Below are positions 35,844-45,271 of a stretch of DNA of 64,000 nucleotides, piece by piece. The position numbers and the translations under genes are program-made. Numbering within the stretch: position 1 is the first letter of the stretch; every line of letters starts with the position of its first letter. The DNA lies in contig CBDCWW010000014.1 in the NCBI GenBank assembly GCA_965223585.1, forward strand, positions 434,001 to 498,000. Reading direction: 5' to 3'. The DNA is from CBDCVN01 sp965223585. GTDB taxonomy: Bacteria > Deinococcota > Deinococci > Deinococcales > Trueperaceae. Below the pieces are notes generated by a model, which saw nothing but the letters and a program-made list of their open reading frames with translations, was not told the origin of the DNA and did no database searches.

Positions 35844-36725
35844 ATGCTAGTTAGCATTGTTATTCGTACACTTAATGAATCACAATATTTGGAAGATTTA
35901 CTTAAAAGCATTATGAACCAAAAGGCACAAAAGATACTATCAGAAGTTATAGTTGTTGATTCTGGATCAACTGATGCCACTTTGGAAATTGCTGAGAGCT
36001 ATTCATGTAAAGTTCTACATATTACTCGGCAAGAGTTTTCTTTTGGTCGATCGCTTAACATAGGATGTGAAACTGCACAAGGTGATATCATTGTTATGAT
36101 AAGCGGTCATTGTGTTCCAACTGGTGACAATTGGTTAGAGCAATTGTGTTTGCCCCTAAGTACGGGTAAAGCTGACTACACTTATGGAAGACAAATTGGT
36201 GGTCAAAACAGTTTTTATAGTGAGAAAAGAATATTTTTAAAGTATTATCCAGAAGTTAGTAAAATTCCTCAAGAGGATTTCTATTGCAATAATGCAAATT
36301 CTGCTATTTTAAAAGAGACTTGGGAAAAGTACCGTTTTAACGAAGAACTTACAGGGCTCGAGGATATGGAACTAGCAAAAAGATTGGTTTTAGGTGGGGG
36401 AAAAGTTGCTTATGTGGCAGAAGCGTGTGTAAATCATTATCATCAGGAAAGTTGGTCTCAAGTTAAAAGGCGTTTTGAAAGGGAAGCAATAGCTTTGCAA
36501 AAAATTATGCCTGAGGTTCACTTGCGTAGCCGCGATATTGTTAGGTACATTATAACTAGCATCACTAAGGATTGGCGTAGTGCAAGTCGAGATGGTGTTT
36601 TACACAAGGAGTTTAATAAAATAGTTTTGTATAGATTTTGGCAATATAGAGGCTCCTACAAGGGAAATCATGAACACAGGCAGTTATCTCACAGACAGAA
36701 AGAAAAATATTTTTACCCTTATTAG
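35844..36725 (+). CDS. Glycosyltransferase family 2
   Basis: 293 residues. GT-A fold with the N-terminal VSIVIRTLNESQYLEDLLKS and nucleotide-binding VIVVDSGSTDATLEIA segments; the usual DXD position reads MISGHCVPT. ELTGLEDMELAKRLVLGGG carries the ED base motif, and HYHQESWSQVKRRFEREA is the common C-terminal lid. Probably an inverting transferase of the rhamnosyl or hexosyl class. Sits between the MptE-like and CMP-sugar synthetase genes on the same strand with short spacers. Confidence 0.85.
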   Translation: MLVSIVIRTLNESQYLEDLLKSIMNQKAQKILSEVIVVDSGSTDATLEIAESYSCKVLHITRQEFSFGRSLNIGCETAQGDIIVMISGHCVPTGDNWLEQLCLPLSTGKADYTYGRQIGGQNSFYSEKRIFLKYYPEVSKIPQEDFYCNNANSAILKETWEKYRFNEELTGLEDMELAKRLVLGGGKVAYVAEACVNHYHQESWSQVKRRFEREAIALQKIMPEVHLRSRDIVRYIITSITKDWRSASRDGVLHKEFNKIVLYRFWQYRGSYKGNHEHRQLSHRQKEKYFYPY

Positions 36726-36737
36726 AAGTGAGTTGTA

Positions 36738-37445
36738 ATGAACAAATATCACATAGTTGCACTTTTACCCATGAAAGCAAATAGCCAGCGTGTAAAAGGC
36801 AAAAACTTTCGTGATTTCAATGGGAAACCGTTGTTTAAATGGATACTTGATACGCTTCTTTCAGTTGAAAAAATTGATAAGGTTATAATAAATACGGATG
36901 CTCGTGACATCCTAGCTAAAAATGATTTAGTAGATTCAGAACGCATTATTATACGAGATCGTAAAGCTGAAATATGTGGTGATTTGGTAAGCATGAATAA
37001 AATTTTAGCAGATGATGTAAAGAATGTTGCAGCTGACATTTACTTGATGACACATACTACTAGTCCTTTAATGAATACTAATACAATTTTAGGCGCATTA
37101 GAAACTTTCACAAAAAATAACTCTGAAGGTAAAGCAGACTCTTTATTCACAGTCAATAAAGTTAAAACGAGATTTTATCGTGAAGGTGGCAGCCCTGTTA
37201 ACCATGACCCAAATAACTTAATTCCTACACAAGAACTAGAACCTTGGTATGAAGAAAACTCTAATCTATATATTTTCACCAAAGAAAGTTTTATGCAAAC
37301 AAATGCCCGAATTGGCAAGCAACCTATAATGTATGAGAGTCCGCCCTTTGAGTCAATTGATATTGACGAACCTGCTGATTGGGACTTTGCTTTAGTGGCA
37401 GCGCGTTATTTAAAGGAACAAAAAGAGGTAAAGCAAGTAGCATGA
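36738..37445 (+). CDS. Acylneuraminate cytidylyltransferase-family protein (CMP-sugar synthetase)
   Basis: 235 residues. The CTP-binding start ALLPMKANSQRVKGKNFRDF contains the conserved R-x-x-x-K-N of NeuA/PtmB/PseF enzymes; IINTDARDI, THTTSPLMNTNTI and the end FESIDIDEPADWDFAL also match. The enzyme would couple CTP to a 2-keto acid sugar such as sialic, legionaminic or pseudaminic acid or Kdo. No NeuB-type synthase is in the window, so the sugar must come from elsewhere or be unusual. Its stop overlaps the next start by 4 bases. Confidence 0.85.
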   Translation: MNKYHIVALLPMKANSQRVKGKNFRDFNGKPLFKWILDTLLSVEKIDKVIINTDARDILAKNDLVDSERIIIRDRKAEICGDLVSMNKILADDVKNVAADIYLMTHTTSPLMNTNTILGALETFTKNNSEGKADSLFTVNKVKTRFYREGGSPVNHDPNNLIPTQELEPWYEENSNLYIFTKESFMQTNARIGKQPIMYESPPFESIDIDEPADWDFALVAARYLKEQKEVKQVA

Positions 37446-38395
37446 AGATCTTAATTACCTGTCCACCAATGCTAGGGATGATTGATAGTTTCCGCCCAAC
37501 TTTTGCAGAGAAGGACATTGGTATTACAACACCTAAGGTAACCCAAACCCTCACTGTTGAAGAGTTGAAAGTGCTTGTTCCTGAACACGATGGTTGGATT
37601 ATTGGTGATGACCCAGCAACACGTGAAGTATTTGAAACAGGTAAGGCTGGTCTCTTAAAAGCTGCTGTTAAATGGGGAATTGGTATTGATAATGTTGACT
37701 TTGATGCTTGTAAAGATTTAGGTATTCCCATTACAAATACACCAAATATGTTTGGTGCTGAAGTTGCAGATGTTGCGGTTGCTTATACAATAGGTTTAGC
37801 AAGGCAGCTTTTTTTTATTGACCGCAATATAAAAACAAATATAGAGGCTTGGCCAAAGCCAGTAGGTATAAGTTTAGCTAATAAACAAGTAGGACTTATT
37901 GGTTTTGGTGATATAGGCCGCAATGTTGCAAAGCGTTTAATGGCCTGTGAGATGCATGTGACTGCTTATGACCCTAATGTCCAAAGTGATATAGGTGTTG
38001 AAGGTATAACACGTGCCGATTGGCCTAATGGTATAGAGGATATGGACTTTCTTATTTTTACTTGCGCTTTGAATTCTAAAACCTACCATATGTTAAATGC
38101 AGAGATTCTTGCAAAAGTAAAGTATGGTGTTTATGTTGTTAATGTTGCTAGGGGGCAAATTATTGACGAGGAAGCCTTGATAGAAGCATTATTAAGTCAG
38201 AAAGTACAAGCTGCAGCTTTAGATGTTTTTGAAGTTGAACCTTTACTAGCAAACTCTAAACTGCGAACCATGCCTCAGTGTATTTTTGGTTCCCATAATG
38301 GTTCTAATACTAAAGAAGCGGTAAAATGTGCAAGTTACAAAGCAATAGAGAAATTATTTAAGTTTTTAGGGATTCAAATTAATGGAATTGCCTAA
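37442..38395 (+). CDS. D-isomer 2-hydroxyacid dehydrogenase (phosphoglycerate dehydrogenase-like)
   Basis: 317 residues. The ATG at 37442 overlaps the preceding TGA (ATGA), which fixes the start; an upstream in-frame start would run through the neighbour. NAD-binding glycine motif VGLIGFGDIGRNVAKRL, catalytic Arg in NVARGQIIDEEAL, Glu in VFEVEPLL and His in GSHNGSNT are all present. It oxidises or reduces a 2-hydroxy/2-keto acid. Being fused by overlap to a CMP-keto-sugar synthetase suggests it acts on the keto acid or its precursor rather than in serine synthesis. Confidence 0.88.
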   Translation: MKILITCPPMLGMIDSFRPTFAEKDIGITTPKVTQTLTVEELKVLVPEHDGWIIGDDPATREVFETGKAGLLKAAVKWGIGIDNVDFDACKDLGIPITNTPNMFGAEVADVAVAYTIGLARQLFFIDRNIKTNIEAWPKPVGISLANKQVGLIGFGDIGRNVAKRLMACEMHVTAYDPNVQSDIGVEGITRADWPNGIEDMDFLIFTCALNSKTYHMLNAEILAKVKYGVYVVNVARGQIIDEEALIEALLSQKVQAAALDVFEVEPLLANSKLRTMPQCIFGSHNGSNTKEAVKCASYKAIEKLFKFLGIQINGIA

Positions 38396-39233
38396 TAATT
38401 CTCTACAAATTAACTTTGGGATTTTTAATTTAACAGTTGATAGTCAGGATAAGGGAGGAACTTATTACAGAGATCCCAACTTTTTTGCTGAACTTAACAC
38501 TCCTTTAAATCAATATATTGCTAAAGTACTAAAGCCTGAAGTTTGCATAGATATAGGAGCCAATTATGGTTTTACCAGTCTTATAACGCTTACTCATAAT
38601 CCTATAGCAAAACTCATAGCAGTAGAAGCATCACCTAAATTACTTCCTTTCTTAAATTTTAATTTATCTCAAGGTAATTCATATTCCTGCCGAATTATCA
38701 ATGCTGTGTGCAACTATTGCGATAACGAAGCCAGTCACTTTTGCTTAAATCCTCATGGTAGTCAGGATAATCGTGTTACTGGAGCTAGTTCATGGCAGAG
38801 AATATCAGTTCCCTCTATTTCTTTGGATGGTATTTTTCAAGAAATAGACTATTCCCAAAACGTTTATATTAAGATAGATACTCAGGGATCAGAAGAAAAT
38901 ATCTTTGAGGGTGCTAAAGTACTGAAGGAGAGGTCAAATTGGTTATTAAAAACAGAATTTGCTCCATTTTGGCTACGTACTCAAGGCACAGATCCTATAA
39001 ATTTCCTCAAAAAGCTATGCGGAGGCTTTTTAGTTTATGAACTTCCAAAAAGATTTACTATGAAATGGTCATTACCCGGCCAACAAGAAAGGATATTAGA
39101 AGAAGATTGTGAAAGTTTTGTAGTGTACCTTGAGAAGCTTGTAGTTAACAAGAAAGGTGAACTTAGGGGCTGGTGTGACTTGTTATTATTGCCCAGTGAT
39201 TACAAATATATGAAATTTGCTTACAATGTCTAG
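38382..39233 (+). CDS. FkbM-family methyltransferase
   Basis: 283 residues; starts 14 bases inside the preceding gene. VCIDIGANYGFTSLI is the SAM-binding motif I, KLIAVEASPKLLPFLNFN the acidic motif, and VYIKIDTQGSEENIFEGA the FkbM signature. The family O-methylates sugars and polyketides. The C-terminal 70 residues (from about 215) extend beyond the core domain. Expected to methylate a sugar of the island's glycan. Confidence 0.85.
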   Translation: MELPNNSLQINFGIFNLTVDSQDKGGTYYRDPNFFAELNTPLNQYIAKVLKPEVCIDIGANYGFTSLITLTHNPIAKLIAVEASPKLLPFLNFNLSQGNSYSCRIINAVCNYCDNEASHFCLNPHGSQDNRVTGASSWQRISVPSISLDGIFQEIDYSQNVYIKIDTQGSEENIFEGAKVLKERSNWLLKTEFAPFWLRTQGTDPINFLKKLCGGFLVYELPKRFTMKWSLPGQQERILEEDCESFVVYLEKLVVNKKGELRGWCDLLLLPSDYKYMKFAYNV

Positions 39234-40005
39234 TAAGTCTTTTGCTTTAATAACAGGTACCTGTGGTGGTATTGGACAAGCACTAGTGAAGGGTTTTAAC
39301 AATGCTGGGTATAGTGTTATTGCAACTGATATTAAGCCTTTAGTCGGTGATTTGCTATGTGAGAAATTTCTTGTAGCTGACTTACAGAAAATAGCAGAGG
39401 ATGAAAGTTATGCAAATGAATTCTTCTCCAAGGTTCGTGCAATTATAGCTGGTGATGGTATTAAGGTGTTAGTTAATAATGCTGCAGAGCAAATACTTGG
39501 TGGTGTTACGCAGCTTTCTCGAAGTGATTGGTACAAAACATTGCACACCAATCTTCTCGCACCATTTTTTTTAATTCAAGCTTTTTTACCAGAACTTACT
39601 AAAGCACAGGGTAGTATTGTTAATATAAGCAGTATTCATGCAAAACTAACTAAGAAGAACTTTGTGGCTTATGCAACAAGTAAAGCTGCACTTAGTAGTT
39701 TGACAAGGAATTTGGCGGTTGATTTAGGAGGCAAGGTAAGAGTAAATGCGATTGAGCCTGCAGCTGTAGCAACAAGTATGCTTGAAGCTGGCTTTGATGG
39801 GAAAAAAGATATTTTGCAGCAACTAAATAACTTGCACCCAATGGGTAGAATTGCAAGGCCAGAAGAAGTTGCTGAAGCTGCTTTGTTTCTTGCTTCTAAT
39901 AAAATTGGGTTTTTACATGGAACGTGTCTAGAGTTGGGCGGAGGTATTTTTAGCTTACTCCATGACTTGGATTCTTATGCAGATTTAGGAGTTGTGCATG
40001 ATTAG
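39226..40005 (+). CDS. Short-chain dehydrogenase/reductase
   Basis: 259 residues from the ATG at 39226, which overlaps the FkbM stop by 8 bases; a TTG at 39217 is the alternative. Cofactor motif ALITGTCGGIGQAL, structural LVNNAAEQ, catalytic Ser in NISSIHAK and YATSK (Tyr-x3-Lys) are intact, and NAIEPAAVATSML follows. In Campylobacter the SDR PtmA is paired with the CMP-legionaminate synthetase PtmB, and a similar pairing exists here with the gene at 36738. Substrate is inferred, not shown. Confidence 0.85.
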   Translation: MSSKSFALITGTCGGIGQALVKGFNNAGYSVIATDIKPLVGDLLCEKFLVADLQKIAEDESYANEFFSKVRAIIAGDGIKVLVNNAAEQILGGVTQLSRSDWYKTLHTNLLAPFFLIQAFLPELTKAQGSIVNISSIHAKLTKKNFVAYATSKAALSSLTRNLAVDLGGKVRVNAIEPAAVATSMLEAGFDGKKDILQQLNNLHPMGRIARPEEVAEAALFLASNKIGFLHGTCLELGGGIFSLLHDLDSYADLGVVHD

Positions 40006-43000
40006 GGAAATTGATATGTTATTACGATCTGGGTTTTATGACCAAGTAATTAGTTTATTAGAAGCTAAGAAGGGTAATAAACAATTCTCAATGTACTATT
40101 TGAAACTTTCTGAGGCATATGCTGGACTTGGTGATTTTGAAGCAATAAAAAAAATATATCACAGTTATTTAGAAAATTGTCCTTTAAGTTTAAGGGTAAA
40201 AAAGAATTCTTCTCAGATAGTCAGTACATTTTTGCCTCCTGCAAATAAAAACTTAAGTATTAGACTTCTCTTAAACGCCCTATATTTTGAGAATGCAAAT
40301 GTTGATACCATTTTCCCAAGATTATCTGATCTAATTGAGAATCAAAATGGATTTTATAAATTCACTTATAACACGCCTTCCCTTGCTGCATTAGAAACAC
40401 AAGTCAAAAATAGTGTAAGCAATAAGCGATTTTTGCTTTACACAGACTCAAGAGGAATATTTAAGCATAGAAAGTTTTTAGGAAATATTTTTTCAGAGAA
40501 ACTCTACGAAAATTTTACATTTGATGTATTCAGTCAGCCACATAAATGGGCAACGCTTATAGATTTTTTTGATCTGGTTGCAAAGGGTATTTTTTCACCA
40601 AAAGAGTATGATTTAATATTTGTTTTTGCTGGTATTGTTGATTTTTCTCCTCGACACTCAAAACAGTTAACAGATCATCTATATGGTGATGCTTCTGAAA
40701 ATTTGATGCATATAACTGCCAATAAAAAATATCTTTACCAAAGGAAAATAAATAACAAAAAACCCGTGTTGGACATGCTTTTTGGTGCAGATTATATGGA
40801 GAAACATATGGCATCCACCTTCAAAATTTACTTTGAAGGTGAACCTACAAATAACCTTTATGGTCTTGATGTATTAGATAAAGTTGCTGAAAAACTTAAC
40901 GAGTATGAAAATTTGATTTGGATTAGTTGTTGTGATATACTGCAAGATTGGGACGGAGATTTTGTAAGAGGTAGGCCTCGTAATATTAAATTGAGTGAGT
41001 GTTATTCAAGATACCTTGTAAATAAAGTACACAAGGTAATTGATTTGCACAGTTGGAATGCAAAGGATATTAAAGCTTACACTAATGATAACATGCATTT
41101 AACTGAAGAGGGATCAAGTGTACTCTATAAGAAAATATTGATAGAAATTAATGAAAGGTTTACTCCTAATAAAAGAGAGTTAAGCCTTCCTTATAATGTT
41201 ATTGTTACAGCTGCAGATAGCCAATTTTTTCCATCACTAATTAAACTACTGCAATCTATTTTTAAGTATGGTAGCGCCTATATTGATAAAATCTTGGTTT
41301 TTGATGTTGGTTTGAGTAGCTCACAGCTTACACTTATCAATTCTTTGAAAAATGTTGATATTTTTTCCTATCGTCAGGAAGACAAATTAGTATTAGATAA
41401 TTTGAGGTTTGATTTTTATGCTCCAAAAACATATGGATTTAAGGCTTATGCATTAAAACATTGTCAATACTTTTTACCTGAACAAAAGCTGAGAAATAGC
41501 AATGTACTTTATGTCGATAGTGGAATTGAATTGACAAAGAGTATTAAACGAATATTTGATATAATAAACAGAGAACAGATATTTTGTGTGGATCATGCCG
41601 ATTGCCATGATTATTATGGTGATGGCAGATTCATGCTACTCCATATTCTTTCTCCTAAGTTGTTTGGTCAAGGAGTAAATAACATTAAATTTGAATTACC
41701 TAGTTATGAAGCCTTAACAAAATATTATATTAAAGCTGGATTTTTTGGTTACAAAATTGATGGCAAACACCAGACCATTATAGATAAACACTATCAGCTT
41801 TCAATAAGCACGAGTGTTTTAGATTTGCCTAAAACGAAAAGGGAGAAAGAAGAATGGATGTGGTATCGTAATAATACGGAAGTAGGAAAATATTTAATAA
41901 GCAATAACATTCCATTCACTAATTTAGATTATCAAGGGGGAAGGCAAGATCAAACTTCATTGTCCTATGTTATTGCAACAAGCGATGTAAAAATATATAA
42001 TTCGAAAGAGTTTAATTACACACAGTCTGGAACGTTTACCAAATTAAGATGGTTTCAAGGAATGAGTAAATCACTTTTGAGTAAGTATGATTTATTCGAA
42101 CAGTCTATATCTGAATATTTAAAGAGTAAGAGAGTAACTACTTCTAATTCTAAAGCAAAAAATATAGAAAATTACCTACTTCATAAGTGGGATGAATTTG
42201 AAAGTGCAGGACAGGTAACTCAAGCAATTGAGCTACCAGAATCTAAAAATGCAAAGAAGTCTATGACAATCCTTCATAGAAATTCTTCATTAAACTCTGA
42301 TTTATTTAAAGAGGCCGGAGGGCTATTAAATTTTTTGAATAATCAAAGGGATGACGTATTTGTCTTAATGGGTAATGGTCCTTCACTACGTGATATTGAT
42401 TTTGCCTTGTTGAAAAACCATCATACATTTGGATTGAATGCAGCATATAGAGCATATTCAAGAATTGGGTTTTATCCTAAGTACTTTGGATGCTTTGATG
42501 CTCGTGTTTGCAGCCACCACAAACCATATTTTGAAGAATTGGTTCTGAATAGTCCAATTGAGAAGTTCTTCTTTATTAACTTTGATGAACAAAAAAAGGA
42601 TATTTTCACAGATCCAAGAATTTTTAGCCATCCAAAGTTTCAAAAAATCAATTTTATTACAAGAACCCCTGAAGAAAAAGCACGAAAAGATATTATTGCA
42701 CTATCTTTTGATCCTTTCTATGATATGTTAACTTCTGGTTCAAATGCAATTCAGTGTGGCATTTTAATGGGGTATAGAAAATTTGTCTTATTAGGGTGTG
42801 ATGCGAATTATACTGAGGTAGTTGATGGGGCAAAACAGGAATCTGTTAAGTGGAAACTTGTTATGGAGAAAACGCCAAGAAAAAACCCTAATTATTGGTT
42901 TGATGATTACCAAGTTAAGGGGGATGTTTTTAATCTTCCTAACTTAGCAGGTACACAAATGCCTGCATGGATAAGATTAGCTGACACAATTAAGTACCTT

Positions 43001-43099
43001 TCTTTAAATGTGGAAATTATTAATTGCTCCCCCATTTCAAAAATAGAAGTGTTTAAAAAGATGCCCTTAAATGATGCCCTTAAGTATTTTGAGTATTAA
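39998..43099 (+). CDS. Four-part fusion: TPR, SGNH hydrolase, glycosyltransferase-like and MptE/Maf-like domains
   Basis: 1033 residues from the ATG at 39998, preceded by TTAGGAG and overlapping the SDR stop by 8 bases. Residues 1-60 are TPR-like. Residues 140-385 look like an SGNH/GDSL esterase: LLYTDSRG places the nucleophile at Ser151, and TNDNMHLTEEG gives the D-x-x-H pair Asp364/His367. Residues 397-720 resemble a nucleotide-sugar transferase (VIVTAADSQFFPSLIKLL, VLYVDSGIEL as a DXD-like site). Residues 785-1030 are MptE/DUF115 (VFVLMGNGPSLRDIDFALLK, MLTSGSNAIQCGILMGYRKF). The order suggests one protein that deacetylates, glycosylates and transfers a sugar. I know of no described protein of this layout. 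Confidence 0.65.
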   Translation: MIREIDMLLRSGFYDQVISLLEAKKGNKQFSMYYLKLSEAYAGLGDFEAIKKIYHSYLENCPLSLRVKKNSSQIVSTFLPPANKNLSIRLLLNALYFENANVDTIFPRLSDLIENQNGFYKFTYNTPSLAALETQVKNSVSNKRFLLYTDSRGIFKHRKFLGNIFSEKLYENFTFDVFSQPHKWATLIDFFDLVAKGIFSPKEYDLIFVFAGIVDFSPRHSKQLTDHLYGDASENLMHITANKKYLYQRKINNKKPVLDMLFGADYMEKHMASTFKIYFEGEPTNNLYGLDVLDKVAEKLNEYENLIWISCCDILQDWDGDFVRGRPRNIKLSECYSRYLVNKVHKVIDLHSWNAKDIKAYTNDNMHLTEEGSSVLYKKILIEINERFTPNKRELSLPYNVIVTAADSQFFPSLIKLLQSIFKYGSAYIDKILVFDVGLSSSQLTLINSLKNVDIFSYRQEDKLVLDNLRFDFYAPKTYGFKAYALKHCQYFLPEQKLRNSNVLYVDSGIELTKSIKRIFDIINREQIFCVDHADCHDYYGDGRFMLLHILSPKLFGQGVNNIKFELPSYEALTKYYIKAGFFGYKIDGKHQTIIDKHYQLSISTSVLDLPKTKREKEEWMWYRNNTEVGKYLISNNIPFTNLDYQGGRQDQTSLSYVIATSDVKIYNSKEFNYTQSGTFTKLRWFQGMSKSLLSKYDLFEQSISEYLKSKRVTTSNSKAKNIENYLLHKWDEFESAGQVTQAIELPESKNAKKSMTILHRNSSLNSDLFKEAGGLLNFLNNQRDDVFVLMGNGPSLRDIDFALLKNHHTFGLNAAYRAYSRIGFYPKYFGCFDARVCSHHKPYFEELVLNSPIEKFFFINFDEQKKDIFTDPRIFSHPKFQKINFITRTPEEKARKDIIALSFDPFYDMLTSGSNAIQCGILMGYRKFVLLGCDANYTEVVDGAKQESVKWKLVMEKTPRKNPNYWFDDYQVKGDVFNLPNLAGTQMPAWIRLADTIKYLSLNVEIINCSPISKIEVFKKMPLNDALKYFEY

Positions 43100-43268
43100 A
43101 TAGCTCCTTTGTTTAGACATACTTTTAAAAGAGTGAATAACTAAGTGTAAAGTATATGGTCGATAGGAAATAGATTGTCCATTTACCCTGTGTGTGGGGA
43201 TTTAACCCCTTATTCTCACTGAAGGGTTTCAGCCTTTAGTTAAGAAAGATAACCTATTTGGAGTAAAT

Positions 43269-44078
43269 ATGAGTAAGTTAATTGATTTTATTGTGATAGG
43301 TTTTCCTAAATGTGGAACGACTCAGTTGGTAAAACAACTTGATAGACACGATAATATACATATACTGAGGAGAGATAAAAAGCAACACAATAATGAGTTT
43401 GAAATACATTTTTTCGATGATCCTCAGAAAAGCATTAACTGGCTTCACTCACTTGCCTCTAGGGAAAAATTTGTTCTAAACGGTTACAAGACCTCCAATT
43501 ATATATTTAATAAAAATATCTTAAAGCAAATTAGAGGGTATAATGAAACTATAAAACCTATTGTGTGCATCAGGCTCATAAAACATAGCGCCTATTCTTG
43601 GTTTAAAATGCATAGAAATATTGCATCAAGTCCTAAAAGACATTTAAGGCATCCTATAAATAGAGATGAGTCAACTAGAAAAGAGTTATTAAATATGGAT
43701 CTTAATTCCTATATTGAAAAATATAGACATTTTCTAGATTATTCTAATTATTTAGAATCTGCTATAGATGTATTTGGGGCTGAAAACATTTTTATTATTT
43801 ATCAAGATGAATTAGCATTGAAACCAAAAGAACTTCTAGCAAGGTTGTGTACTCTGCTAGAGATTGATAATTTTAAGAATGATCAAATAGATTTTATAGA
43901 AGCAAGCTTAGTTCAAAAATGGCAAACATATAATGATCTTATAGATAGTCAACTCTCTACTAAGTCAAAAAATTTAATTCAAATTTATCAGAAAAATCTT
44001 GACTCTTTAGTGGCATCAATACCCTATAACTCTCTTTTATCAATGAAATTAGATGTTCAAGGAAAAAGATTAAATTGA
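43269..44078 (+). CDS. Sulfotransferase-family protein
   Basis: 269 residues. Phosphosulfate-binding loop FIVIGFPKCGTTQLVKQL (residues 8-25) and the 3'-phosphate segment VCIRLIKHSAYSWFKMHRN (about 99-117) identify a PAPS-dependent sulfotransferase; FIIYQDELALKPKELLARLC is the usual later segment. Third such enzyme in the island. Its stop overlaps the TTG start of galE by 4 bases, so the two are translated together. Confidence 0.82.
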   Translation: MSKLIDFIVIGFPKCGTTQLVKQLDRHDNIHILRRDKKQHNNEFEIHFFDDPQKSINWLHSLASREKFVLNGYKTSNYIFNKNILKQIRGYNETIKPIVCIRLIKHSAYSWFKMHRNIASSPKRHLRHPINRDESTRKELLNMDLNSYIEKYRHFLDYSNYLESAIDVFGAENIFIIYQDELALKPKELLARLCTLLEIDNFKNDQIDFIEASLVQKWQTYNDLIDSQLSTKSKNLIQIYQKNLDSLVASIPYNSLLSMKLDVQGKRLN

Positions 44079-45088
44079 ATTTCTTAGTAACAGGAGGTTT
44101 AGGATACCTAGGTGCGCATGTTGCCCAATCAATATTAGCATCTAATGATCATGACGTAATATTATATGATAATTTATCAAATTCATCTTCTGTGGTTGCT
44201 AGTTGTCTAGAGAGTGTTTGTGGTAGAAAAGTAACCCTTGTTCAAGGGGATATCAGAAATTGTGTAACGTTAACTAATGTTTTCAAAGAACATAAAATTG
44301 ATGGCGTTTTGCACTTTGCAGGCCTTAAGTCAGTGAGTGAAAGCGTTACAGATCCGTTAAAATATTATGAGAATAACGTTTATGGTACATTGGTTTTATG
44401 TCAAACGATGGCCTCATTTGGCATTCACAATTTGGTTTTTAGCTCTTCTGCAACAGTGTATGGCGTACCCAGTTGTGTACCTATAAGCGAAAGTGCTTCT
44501 ACAGGTAAGCCAACTAACCCTTATGGAAGATCTAAGCTTATGGTTGAAGAAGCTTTGGAAGATCTAGCAAAATCAGATGATCGTTGGTCAATAGCGTTAT
44601 TGCGGTACTTTAATCCTGTTGGTGCTCATAAAAGTGGTCTTATTGGTGAAGACCCTCGAGGTATACCAAATAATTTAGTACCCTATATTACACAAGTAGC
44701 GGGTGGAAAGTTAAAAAAATTAACTATTTTTGGTAATGATTATCCAACAAAAGATGGCACTGGAGTAAGAGACTATATTCATGTGATGGATTTGGCTTCA
44801 GGACACCTAAAGGCACTTAGTGTAATTGCTTCAAAGAAAGGTGTTCATGTTTGGAATTTGGGAACTGGTCAAGGTTATTCAGTATTGGATGTTATAAATA
44901 CATTTGAAAAAGTTACAGGGAAAACTATTCCTTATGAATTTGCTGCACGAAGAGAAGGAGATGTTGCAGAGTGTTGGGCAGATCCAACAAAAGCAGAAAC
45001 GGATTTAGGGTGGAAAGCAAAACGGGGACTTGATGAAATGCTGAGAGATTCTTGGCGCTGGCAAGTAAAAAATCCTTATGGTTACTAA
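44075..45088 (+). CDS. galE: UDP-glucose/UDP-N-acetylglucosamine 4-epimerase
   Basis: 337 residues. NAD motif FLVTGGLGYLGAHVAQ, then FAGLKSVSESVTDPLKYYEN, catalytic Ser/Tyr/Lys as SSSATVYG and NPYGRSKLMVE, and GTGVRDYIHVMDLASGH, all typical of GalE. It converts UDP-Glc to UDP-Gal or the HexNAc pair for glycan assembly. The start is a TTG overlapping the sulfotransferase stop (TTGA); no ATG fits, because residues right after it form the first beta strand. AAGGA lies 11 bases upstream. Confidence 0.92.
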   Translation: MNFLVTGGLGYLGAHVAQSILASNDHDVILYDNLSNSSSVVASCLESVCGRKVTLVQGDIRNCVTLTNVFKEHKIDGVLHFAGLKSVSESVTDPLKYYENNVYGTLVLCQTMASFGIHNLVFSSSATVYGVPSCVPISESASTGKPTNPYGRSKLMVEEALEDLAKSDDRWSIALLRYFNPVGAHKSGLIGEDPRGIPNNLVPYITQVAGGKLKKLTIFGNDYPTKDGTGVRDYIHVMDLASGHLKALSVIASKKGVHVWNLGTGQGYSVLDVINTFEKVTGKTIPYEFAARREGDVAECWADPTKAETDLGWKAKRGLDEMLRDSWRWQVKNPYGY

Positions 45089-45127
45089 CAGGAAGCATGA
45101 GCTAAAATGGGGTAGGATAATTAATAC

Positions 45128-45253
45128 ATGAAAAAAGCCCTAATAACAGGAATAACCGGTCAAGATGGTGCATACCTTGCAGAATTACTTTTGGCAACAG
45201 GTGATAAACATATTCTGACAAATATACCTGCAAATAGTGCTTATGCTTTGTAA
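45128..45253 (+). pseudogene. gmd: N-terminal remnant of GDP-mannose 4,6-dehydratase
   Basis: A 41-codon ORF beginning MKKALITGITGQDGAYLAEL, the unmistakable NAD-binding start of Gmd (normally about 340 residues), then diverging after LLLATGDK and stopping at 45251. The rest of gmd is gone. Gmd makes the precursor of GDP-fucose, and a GT10 fucosyltransferase-like gene lies just downstream, so the locus probably once carried its own GDP-fucose pathway. Confidence 0.75.
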
Positions 45254-45271
45254 GTAAGTATATTTAGTTTA

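Noticed and set aside
43196..43232. Two short hairpins (GGGG/CCCC and CTGAA/TTCAG) before the third sulfotransferase
   Set aside because: Stems of 4-5 bp without a T-run are too weak to call a terminator or attenuator.
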